Origin: JAAFIP01 sp043747295 | Lineage (GTDB): Bacteria; Pseudomonadota; Gammaproteobacteria; Burkholderiales; Burkholderiaceae_C | Assembly (NCBI GenBank): GCA_043747295.1 | Contig: JAYTPK010000169.1 | Coordinates: 1 to 14,746, forward strand | DNA: 14,746 nt | Reading direction: 5' to 3' | Shown here: in pieces, positions 1-4,911 of the stretch | Position numbering within the stretch: the stretch's first letter is position 1 | Layout of the letters: the number at the start of each line of letters is the position of its first letter | Translations under genes and position numbers: made by a program | The notes under the pieces: generated by a model | Told to the model about the DNA's origin: nothing | Seen by the model: only the letters and a program-made list of their open reading frames with translations | The model's database searches: none

Positions 1-172
1 AACAGCAGTTTTTACCGCCAGACCGCTTCACCGTATACCCCAGCTTAGCCAGCGCCGCAGCTAGCCGAAAGCCAAGCTGCGCACTGGCAAAGCGCCACCA
101 GCTGCCTTCACTCGGGGCAGATGCGGTCGGCTTCGGTGGAGTATACGCTGGAATCACGACGTTGAGAGACAA
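1..172 (-). CDS. Partial open frame at the left edge, unknown function
   Basis: This minus-strand frame stays open from the TGA at 176-178 to the window edge, about 57 residues, so the 3' end is missing. Possible starts are TTG at 170-172 or GTG at 155-157; neither has a clear ribosome binding site. The product begins with a Pro-rich stretch (IPAYTPPKPTASAP), followed by SWWRFASAQLGFR and an Ala/Leu-rich amphipathic stretch ending LAKLGYTVKRSGG. I do not recognise it. It lies about 170 bp beyond the methyltransferase stop and beyond the repeat array at 258-337. If that array is a phage end, this frame would be host DNA read from the junction. Otherwise it is one more small phage gene. A competing 25-codon frame from ATG 183-185 overlaps it. 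Confidence is low because the frame is short, truncated and lacks a good start. Confidence 0.33.
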   Translation of the reverse strand, partial: MSLNVVIPAYTPPKPTASAPSEGSWWRFASAQLGFRLAAALAKLGYTVKRSGGKNCC

Positions 173-192
173 AAGTCAGTTTCATACGGTGT

Positions 193-239
193 GGTGATTA
201 GGTTCACCCTATATCTCTCAACCCCTTACTCCAATCACC
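193..239. repeat. Imperfect inverted repeat
   Basis: GGTGATTAGG (193-202) is mirrored by CCAATCACC (231-239), nine paired positions with one unpaired A and a 28-bp spacer. The spacer shows no other symmetry I can see. It lies outside the direct-repeat pair and could mark a binding site or be chance. Confidence 0.35.
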
Positions 240-257
240 CGCTCTACTAAAGCGCGC

Positions 258-290
258 CGCGATAAATTTTGGGTTTGAGGCGCGATAAAT
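258..290 (+). repeat. Two direct copies of CGCGATAAAT, 23 bp apart; candidate transposase-binding pair
   Basis: CGCGATAAAT occurs at 258-267 and again at 281-290, a period of 23 bp, about two helical turns. The second copy is extended leftwards as TTTGAGGCGCGATAAAT (274-290). From memory, the Mu right end carries two MuA sites 22 bp apart, one of which contains CGATAAAT. The first copy is preceded here by AAAGCGCGC, similar in shape to the Mu terminal AAGCGGCGC. The place is also right, since in Mu the last gene before this end is mom. No TG dinucleotide sits at the matching terminal position (TA at 248-249), so the precise end is not established. The alternative is a repressor or activator operator. 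Confidence 0.5.
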
Positions 291-337
291 CATATCTACA
301 TTCTATTTCCCCAAGGGAAAAGGAATTGCGCCTCAAA
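274..337. repeat. Inverted repeat TTTGAGGCGC / GCGCCTCAAA
   Basis: TTTGAGGCGC at 274-283 is matched perfectly by its reverse complement GCGCCTCAAA at 328-337, 44 bp away. On the minus strand the right copy reads TTTGAGGCGCAATTCC, so similarity to the left copy (TTTGAGGCGCGATAAAT) continues past the 10-bp core. With the direct pair this makes three related sites, two in one orientation and one inverted. The 44-bp spacer makes a terminator hairpin unlikely, and a multi-site protein-binding array is more plausible. Confidence 0.5.
306..320. repeat. Palindrome TTTCCC-CAA-GGGAAA, left copy
   Basis: Perfect 6-bp arms with a 3-bp centre lie 25 bp beyond the methyltransferase stop. The same arms occur at 1347-1361 just upstream of com, and I found no other copy in the window. 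It lacks a following T-run on the minus strand, so it is not a classic terminator. An operator for a dimeric regulator or an RNA hairpin are the alternatives. Confidence 0.55.
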
Positions 338-345
338 GAACACAG

Positions 346-1152
346 CTACTTGGTCAATGGGTAATTGGCTATCAAAAGCTCGCTGACCTGCTTGGCCTGG
401 CCAGCCGCCAGGGAGTACTTTGTGGGCACGCGCTTGATCTCAAAGCCTTTGAATAAGGCCCGTATCTCTGGCACATCATTGATACTGACCAGCCATTTAC
501 CCTTAACGTTGACCAGTTGATCGCGAAGCGCCGTGAAGTCTGCCTTGCTGAATATGCCCTTGCCGTAGACGTCCTCACAGTCCCAGTATGGCGGGTCTAG
601 GTAGAAGAAGGTTGTCTCGCGGTCGGCCTGCTTAATCACCTGGCCATAAGGCCGGTTTTCAATAAACACCTGCGACAACCGTAAATGGGCTTCGCTGAGC
701 TCCTCCTCAAGGCGCAGCAGGTTCAGCCTTGGCTTACCTGTGGCCGCCAGCCCAAAGCTGGGGTGCGTAATCTTGGCCCCAAAGGCGTTCCGCACCAAAA
801 AATAGAACCTTGCAGAACGCTGGATGTCAGTCAGCGTCTCAGGTTCTACCGTTTTCAGCCGGTCAAACTCATCCCGGCTAATCAGCGCCCAGCGAAAGTA
901 GCGCACAAACTCGTCTAGGTGATTTTGCACCACCCTGTACAAGCACACTAAATCTCCGTTGATGTCGTTGATGATCTCGGTTTTACTCTGTGGTTTGCGA
1001 AACAGCAGCCAAGCTGCGCCTGCAAAAACCTCCACATAGCACCTGTGCTCGGGTATCAGCGGGATGATGGTGCTGGTCAGCTGGCTTTTGCCACCTACCC
1101 ATCCAAAGAATGATTTAGCCTGGTTATTAGGCTTTGAATTGCAGTCGCTCAT
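346..1152 (-). CDS. D12-class DNA adenine-N6 methyltransferase (Dam-like phage modification enzyme)
   Basis: This enzyme should transfer a methyl group from S-adenosylmethionine to adenine N6 in DNA, probably to protect phage DNA from restriction. With the start chosen here it has 268 residues, normal for the family. Visible motifs are FFGWVGGKSQL near residues 15-25, the cofactor loop YVEVFAGAAW at 39-48, NDIN at about 62-65, and the catalytic DPPY at 186-189, all in the usual D12 order; C-terminal SINDVPEIR also fits. I chose ATG 1150-1152 over ATG 1156-1158 because AAAAGG lies 7 nt from the former but only 1 nt from the latter. The gene overlaps the com-like gene by 26 bp, suggesting translational control by Com. 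GATC is the usual target of close relatives, but specificity cannot be read here. The FAGAAW loop has Ala where many Dam proteins have Ser/Gly. Confidence 0.93.
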   Translation of the reverse strand: MSDCNSKPNNQAKSFFGWVGGKSQLTSTIIPLIPEHRCYVEVFAGAAWLLFRKPQSKTEIINDINGDLVCLYRVVQNHLDEFVRYFRWALISRDEFDRLKTVEPETLTDIQRSARFYFLVRNAFGAKITHPSFGLAATGKPRLNLLRLEEELSEAHLRLSQVFIENRPYGQVIKQADRETTFFYLDPPYWDCEDVYGKGIFSKADFTALRDQLVNVKGKWLVSINDVPEIRALFKGFEIKRVPTKYSLAAGQAKQVSELLIANYPLTK

Positions 1153-1169
1153 GGTCATACCTTTTAGGT
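1117..1169 (-). promoter_or_regulatory. Candidate translational control region of the methyltransferase
   Basis: On the minus strand the ribosome site AAAAGG of the methyltransferase is part of a small hairpin, ACCT-AAA-AGGT (1169-1159), directly followed by the two candidate ATGs. A second hairpin, AGCCT with a 7-nt loop and AGGCT (1133-1117), places the com stop codon in its loop. In Mu, Com activates mom by opening a hairpin that hides the mom start region. The same logic is possible here, although the 4-bp stem alone is weak and would need further pairing to block ribosomes. Confidence 0.45.
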
Positions 1170-1333
1170 TGTTGACGCTCTGGGCGCTCTGGTGGTGGCA
1201 CGCTGTTGACCGCAGGGTCTGGGTGCTCTGTGAAGGTGTTGAGCGCGCTGCAGCGAACGCACTTAATCACCAATTTAATAAACTGTCCTTCAGCCAACTT
1301 GCGGTTGCAAGCAGCACATCTAATATCTTTCAT
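1127..1333 (-). CDS. com: Com-like zinc-finger translational regulator
   Basis: This 68-residue protein starts MKDIRCAACNRKLAEG and has two Cys pairs, C6-x2-C9 and C25-x2-C28, in the segment IKCVRCSALNTF. That is the treble-clef/zinc-ribbon layout of the Mu Com family. Com of Mu binds mRNA and opens the start region of the overlapping mom gene so it can be translated. The tail after residue 35 is Pro/Arg/Gln-rich and probably disordered. I chose ATG 1331-1333 because GAGG (1343-1346) sits 9 nt upstream; an in-frame TTG at 1352-1354 would put the start inside a palindrome and lacks a ribosome site. The stop at 1127-1129 lies inside the methyltransferase gene, giving a com-mom style overlap. 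It is likely needed for methyltransferase expression late in infection. Confidence 0.85.
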   Translation of the reverse strand: MKDIRCAACNRKLAEGQFIKLVIKCVRCSALNTFTEHPDPAVNSVPPPERPERQQPKRYDHERLQFKA

Positions 1334-1345
1334 CTTTGCAAGCCT

Positions 1346-1362
1346 CTTTCCCAATGGGAAAG
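1346..1362. repeat. Palindrome CTTTCCCAATGGGAAAG at the com ribosome site
   Basis: Eight-base arms surround a single central base, a perfect 17-bp palindrome. It shares TTTCCC/GGGAAA arms with the copy at 306-320. On the minus strand its distal arm runs into the com Shine-Dalgarno GAGG (1346-1343). Protein binding, or RNA pairing with a 3-nt loop, could therefore affect com expression. Confidence 0.6.
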
Positions 1363-1489
1363 TCTGTTAGGCTAACCCCGCTGTGTACACGGTGGCGGGT
1401 CTAGCCGACTTGCAGGTTACGTCTGCAGGGAGGGGTTCTCGGGGCTGTTAGCGCAGCCACGCGGGTCGCCCGTCTTTTTTTAAGGTGCG
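1363..1489 (+). ncRNA. Structured non-coding gap, possible plus-strand small RNA
   Basis: The gap between the 74-aa gene and com has no open frame worth calling but holds a series of stems. Stem 1 pairs GGCTA-ACCC-GC (1370-1381) with GC-GGGT-TAGCC (1395-1406), 11 pairs with single bulged C's at 1379 and 1401. Stem 2 is TGCAG/CTGCA (1411-1427). Stem 3 is GGCTG/CAGCC (1443-1458). Stem 4 is CGGG/CCCG followed by seven T's. Only the plus strand has the T-run after the last stem, so a plus-strand transcript of roughly 110-150 nt is possible. A weak promoter candidate is TTGCGG (1299-1304) with TAATAT (1321-1326). The alternative is a folded leader of com on the minus strand. It fits no RNA family I recognise. 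Confidence 0.35.
1461..1481 (+). terminator. Rho-independent terminator-like hairpin, plus strand
   Basis: GCGGG-TCG-CCCGT (1461-1473, outer pair G-T) is followed by C and seven T's (1475-1481). The stem is short but GC-rich. It points against the resident genes and stops just short of the 3' end of the 74-aa gene. On the minus strand the same element has its A-run before the stem and would not terminate. Confidence 0.5.
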
Positions 1490-1714
1490 CTACACCTCAA
1501 TAGTCACAGCCACCAGGGCGGGGGCCAAGCCCTCAACCACACCTGCGCGCACAAACACCTTAGCGCCCACTGCGTAGCCGGTGCCGCGCGCTGTCTGCTG
1601 GCCACCGCCTGGGTAAAGCACCGTCACAACCCCAGCGCCTACCGCCGCTACCTGGCCTACCAACAGCGGGCTTTGCGGGAGCAAGGCTAGGAGTTGTTTA
1701 AATGGATTTAACAT
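1490..1714 (-). CDS. Small hypothetical phage protein (74 aa)
   Basis: The product starts MLNPFKQLLALLPQSPLL and is rich in Val, Gly and Ala, with a compact beta-strand pattern (GQVAAVGAGVVTVLYPGGGQQTARG...GAKVFVRAGVVEG). This resembles a small beta-barrel such as those at the ends of phage tail or baseplate proteins, but I do not recognise a family. I chose ATG 1712-1714 because GGAGGT at 1724-1729 lies 9 nt upstream; the longer frame back to 1798 would run through the 3' end of the preceding gene without a ribosome site. The ATG lies 2 bp after the stop of the 610-aa gene, so the two are probably translationally coupled. It is the last gene of the tail operon before the structured gap. Confidence 0.75.
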   Translation of the reverse strand: MLNPFKQLLALLPQSPLLVGQVAAVGAGVVTVLYPGGGQQTARGTGYAVGAKVFVRAGVVEGLAPALVAVTIEV

Positions 1715-1716
1715 GA

Positions 1717-3549
1717 TCAGGACACCTCCACCAGCACGCTTTGACGCACAGACGGCCGGTTGGCAGTGACCGTTACAGCCCGTACACGTCCGCGCCAAGG
1801 CGTTGAGTCGGCCACCTCAATGAGTTGATCCGTGCTCAGCACGCCCGGCTGGCCTGCGCCCACCAAGATAGGCAGCTCTAGGCGGCGCATGATGCGTCCG
1901 CCTGCAGCGCCTAGTACAGCCAGGCCACGTTGCTGCGCGGCCATATTGGCCGTGATCAGCGCGTCCGTCACCTGCGCGCCCAACAAGTCACCCGCAGTGC
2001 CTTCCCGCTTCACTAGCGCCAGAACGCCTTGTGATGTTCCAGACACGTAGACCGCGTTGATCGCAGGCGAATCACGCAGCTCTTCAAAACGCTCAATAAT
2101 CGCATCAGGCGACAGGGATACATCAGCCGCAAAAGCCCCGTTCCAGTTCCAAGGCCCACCCAGCACGCCGCCTGGCAGCAATGGATAGGGGTGACGCACC
2201 TGCAGCACTGGGGCACTGCGCGCGCTTTGCACATGGCCACCCGCCGCCTGGGCAATCGCCTGCACAGCCGCCAGCGGCGTGCCGTAGTGGCTCCAGGCTC
2301 CCGCAGGCACCAGCCAGTCATCAATACCCCAGTCCAGTGTGATAGCCGTATTATCCAGCGCTTGGGCAGCCAACTGCTGCGCAGTGAAGGGCGCAGTGTT
2401 CATACGCGCCGTCTCCAATGCGAACGCGGGGCCCAAAGCGGCCGTCACACTGCGCCCCGTAATTTGAGTCACTTTTTTACCAAATACATGCGACTTACTA
2501 GGGGGGTCGACCGCAAAAACCCAGTCGATGCCATTGATCGTCACCCGAATCTGCTTAGGCTGGCCAGGCAAGGGCTTGAGCTGATCGAACAGCGAATCAG
2601 GGCCGGTAGCGCTCAGTGTCCAGCCATAGCTGCCCACATCCTGGCTCACGGTCGCGCCAGCATATAAAGGCACCTCGGCCAAACTTGGCAGCAAAACCGC
2701 CTGCACAGTGTTGATGGTCATATAAAAGCTCGCAGGCAAGACGGCCAGTAGCGCTGGCGCATTGACGGGGCAAAAATGCCCAAAATTAAGAAAGACCGCA
2801 TTCGGGGCGGCAAAAACCCAAGGGCAATTGAAATTCAGGTTAGCCAATTTAGACACAACAGGCGGCTCAATCGGCGGCACGACGGGCCTACGCAGCCCTG
2901 ACGGCTGAGCGCCCAGCTGCCAAGGAATATCTCGGTACCAGATCATCGGCAGGCCCGTGCCTGCCACCAAGGCCACATCGCCCTGCAGCGCAGCCGCAAC
3001 CTGCCAGCGAAGCACTTTCGCCACTGGAGCAGGCAGCAGTTGCTTGTGCTGCAATTGGCTAGACTGCAGCACCGCGCTGCCCAATTGCCAGAAAACCGCT
3101 GACGCAACAGGGCTTGGTAACAACTGCCCGAACCCGCCCTCAATCCTGCCAGTGTCTGTGCGCAAGGCCAACGCCCACGCCACCTGTGGCGCAGCCCGCA
3201 AACGCCCCGTGTCACCATGCCCCACAGCAACAGCACAAGCAGCTTGCGCACCCAAAACCCAAGGCTGCTCAGTCTGCTTTCTAAAATTGATAGCCTGCGA
3301 CCAGTCAGTAATACGTGTGCGCTCTGCGGCGATGCCTGGCTGCCAGGGTGCAGCGGCTTGACCCACCACAAATTGAGGCAGTCCGCTGTCATACACCGCG
3401 CGCATTTTCATACCGGGCGCTGGACTAACCATGCGCAGCTCGCCCGCCATCGGGGCCACCGCCACCGCACTCAAGCCAAAATTCAAAGCCACGGCGGTGG
3501 CCACCACGGCCACAAACGGCCGGGTGAAATTCAGATTAATGACGCTCAC
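1717..3549 (-). CDS. Large phage tail protein with Trp-periodic repeats and a possible hub-like C-terminal half
   Basis: The 610-residue product starts at GTG 3547-3549, overlapping the previous stop as GTGA, with GGTGGAG close upstream. It opens with NLNFxxP...AVxLNFG (residues 5-25), and this motif returns at 237-257. Between them, tryptophans fall at 69, 97, 125, 154, 182 and 210, spacings of 28-29, within related segments such as WVLGAQA and WQLGAQP: a tandem repeat of about six units. A Pro-rich linker (222-230) follows. The C-terminal half (about 275-610) includes TINGIDWVFAV, TGRSVTAALGP, TAQQLAAQALDN and NAVYVSG, and ends in VEVADSTPWRGRVRAVTV. As I recall, this pattern recurs in conserved hypothetical proteins of proteobacterial siphophages. 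A tail-tip hub role, like gpD-type proteins, is inference from size, position and the alternating strand pattern. No catalytic motif is seen. Confidence 0.8.
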   Translation of the reverse strand: MSVINLNFTRPFVAVVATAVALNFGLSAVAVAPMAGELRMVSPAPGMKMRAVYDSGLPQFVVGQAAAPWQPGIAAERTRITDWSQAINFRKQTEQPWVLGAQAACAVAVGHGDTGRLRAAPQVAWALALRTDTGRIEGGFGQLLPSPVASAVFWQLGSAVLQSSQLQHKQLLPAPVAKVLRWQVAAALQGDVALVAGTGLPMIWYRDIPWQLGAQPSGLRRPVVPPIEPPVVSKLANLNFNCPWVFAAPNAVFLNFGHFCPVNAPALLAVLPASFYMTINTVQAVLLPSLAEVPLYAGATVSQDVGSYGWTLSATGPDSLFDQLKPLPGQPKQIRVTINGIDWVFAVDPPSKSHVFGKKVTQITGRSVTAALGPAFALETARMNTAPFTAQQLAAQALDNTAITLDWGIDDWLVPAGAWSHYGTPLAAVQAIAQAAGGHVQSARSAPVLQVRHPYPLLPGGVLGGPWNWNGAFAADVSLSPDAIIERFEELRDSPAINAVYVSGTSQGVLALVKREGTAGDLLGAQVTDALITANMAAQQRGLAVLGAAGGRIMRRLELPILVGAGQPGVLSTDQLIEVADSTPWRGRVRAVTVTANRPSVRQSVLVEVS

Positions 3550-3965
3550 GGCTCCACCTGCTCAGCCAGCGACAGGTCGAACGCGCCGCCCGCGTACAAC
3601 ATCAGATCTACCGGGGTGCGCTGGTTGTCGATCCACAATGCCGCCGCACTGCCTGGCAGGCCCACGTCCAGGTCAGCGACAAAGTTGCCTGCACCGTCTA
3701 CCAGGCGCGCCCACGCGGCTTCGCCTGTCAGTTGCATAAGGGCACTACTAGGCAGGGACAAGGCTTGCCTTTTACCCATCAAACCAGCCTCGCTAGCCGC
3801 CGAGAAAACCGAGGTGGACAACAAACGGGCAGCACCCGGGGCCTGCCCCGGGCCGGGGTTAGGCGCGCCATACACCAGCAGCTTGCCCGGTGTAGCAGCG
3901 CCATCCAAAGCACGCGTCAGCGCGCGCAGCCGGTCAGCAACCACAGCTTGAGACACCCACATCAT
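3546..3965 (-). CDS. Small conserved-looking phage tail protein (139 aa)
   Basis: The product starts MMWVSQAVVADRLRALTRALDG; either of two adjacent ATGs (3965 or 3962) could be used, and neither has a strong ribosome site. The start overlaps the preceding stop as ATGA, so translation probably depends on coupling. After an amphipathic helix at residues 6-20 the rest looks beta-rich with Gly/Pro turns (GAPNPGPGQAPG at about 33-44). It ends in FDLSLAEQVEP. Genes of this size with the same neighbours occur in siphophage tail clusters, but I do not know a function. The stop overlaps the next gene's GTG. The tight packing suggests its product is needed in the same assembly step as the 610-aa protein. 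Confidence 0.75.
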   Translation of the reverse strand: MMWVSQAVVADRLRALTRALDGAATPGKLLVYGAPNPGPGQAPGAARLLSTSVFSAASEAGLMGKRQALSLPSSALMQLTGEAAWARLVDGAGNFVADLDVGLPGSAAALWIDNQRTPVDLMLYAGGAFDLSLAEQVEP

Positions 3966-4906
3966 GGCCGTACCCGGTCTTTCACCACCGCCTCCTGCGC
4001 GCCCGTCTCGTCGTGGCTCACCACAAAATATTCCTGACTTGAGTCTATATTTTGAAAAACATATGCGCCCACACTATCCGACCAGGTCTCGGCCACTAGA
4101 AGTGCCGTGCTCTTGTTAAACAGGCGCACTTGTTTGCGCGGGTAGATCACGTTGTTCAACATAGTCGTGCCCGACACCTCACCACTGCCGCCCTGGTAGA
4201 TGTTGCGCCATCCACGCTCAAAAGTCGGGCTGACAGACCTGGGCGGGCCTGCTTGTTTGCCCTGCGACCCTAGTGATAGAGCGCCGATGGTAGGTTGCAG
4301 GACGCGTGAGGTTAAGTTGTTTTGAAACGTTGTGGCAGCATATCCGCGCACCTCGTGCACGCGCACCGTACACCCGTAGACCATAATAGCGGGCATTAAA
4401 GGCGGCATGACACCATAAACGTTGTCATAAAAACCCTCATAGAAGGTTGACCCACCTATGCGCAACGATATCCTCCATCCAACACCATAGCTCTTGGCCT
4501 CAATTTTCCAAGTCACTACGCCTGCCGTTGGCACCGCAGGAGTGGAGACTTTTGGGCGCTCAGTATTTGCGCTGTAGTCAAAGTCCCGCACATCTAGGTT
4601 ATAGGGCGTATAAGAAGTAAATCGAACACCCTTCTCTTGGCGAGGTGCTTCGTTAGTGCTCAGCCACAGTCCGTAGTGCTTGTTACCCCAAGCGTCTGCC
4701 ACCAGCTCTAAATCAGCTTCAAAGGTAAATTCAGAGGTCAAACCTGCGGCTAAGACGCGCCAAAGAGTGGTATCACCTACAGCGGATTGCAACAGTAAAC
4801 TGTTGGTGCCAACTTCGTGCGTTGCCGTGCCAGCGCTACCGCTATTTAAGGCCGCAAAGCTTCCGCTAGGTGCCGTGACGAAAGACTCGTTAATTGGGTA
4901 CGCCAC
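3962..4906 (-). CDS. Phage tail protein with lectin-like N-terminal and carboxypeptidase-regulatory-like C-terminal domain
   Basis: The 314-residue product begins MAYPINESFVTAPSGSF at GTG 4904-4906, chosen because GGAGGT (4914-4919) sits 7 nt upstream; the frame can be extended to a TTG that is itself part of this ribosome site. Residues 1 to about 185 alternate strands (FTFEADLEL, HYGLWLS, VTWKIEAKS, WRISLRIGG) like a jelly-roll lectin/glucanase fold. No glycosidase catalytic motif stands out, so binding is more likely than cleavage. Residues about 241-314 (QVRLFNK...ETWSDSVGAYVFQNID...EYFVVSHDE) match the carboxypeptidase-regulatory/transthyretin-like domain found at the ends of tail proteins. 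A role in host-surface contact or tip structure is inferred from fold and position. Confidence 0.75.
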   Translation of the reverse strand: MAYPINESFVTAPSGSFAALNSGSAGTATHEVGTNSLLLQSAVGDTTLWRVLAAGLTSEFTFEADLELVADAWGNKHYGLWLSTNEAPRQEKGVRFTSYTPYNLDVRDFDYSANTERPKVSTPAVPTAGVVTWKIEAKSYGVGWRISLRIGGSTFYEGFYDNVYGVMPPLMPAIMVYGCTVRVHEVRGYAATTFQNNLTSRVLQPTIGALSLGSQGKQAGPPRSVSPTFERGWRNIYQGGSGEVSGTTMLNNVIYPRKQVRLFNKSTALLVAETWSDSVGAYVFQNIDSSQEYFVVSHDETGAQEAVVKDRVRP

Positions 4907-4911
4907 GGCGC

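Larger units (their letters stand above)
173..345. other. Non-coding, AT-richer region between the methyltransferase and the left-edge frame
   Basis: This stretch has no convincing gene. It is visibly more AT-rich than the rest of the window and holds several repeats listed separately: two direct CGCGATAAAT copies, an inverted TTTGAGGCGC copy, a TTTCCC-CAA-GGGAAA palindrome, and a looser inverted repeat GGTGATTAGG (193-202) with CCAATCACC (231-239). On the minus strand TATGAT (289-294) matches a -10 hexamer at 5 of 6 positions, but no good -35 lies at the right distance. No T-run terminator follows the methyltransferase stop. The two readings I can offer are a promoter/operator region or the transposase-binding end of a Mu-type phage. 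Confidence 0.6.

Noticed and set aside
108..185. 25-codon minus-strand frame starting MKLTFVSQRRDS
   Set aside because: It has no ribosome site and is very short, and it overlaps a longer open frame. It is kept only as part of a finding.
306..320. The left palindrome as terminator of the methyltransferase transcript
   Set aside because: The minus strand has no T-run after the hairpin (TAGAATG follows).
1334..1354. Upstream TTG start for the com-like gene
   Set aside because: It lies within the palindrome and adds seven residues before the MKDIRC start typical of the family; ATG 1331-1333 has a proper ribosome site.
1363..1489. tRNA, hammerhead ribozyme or known riboswitch in the structured gap
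   Set aside because: No T-arm or anticodon arm pattern, no CTGATGA/GAAA hammerhead core, and no riboswitch core I recognise on either strand.
1715..1798. Upstream extension of the 74-aa gene (28 extra codons, MARTCTGCNG...)
   Set aside because: The extension overlaps the preceding gene and has no ribosome site, whereas GGAGGT fits the internal ATG at 1712-1714.
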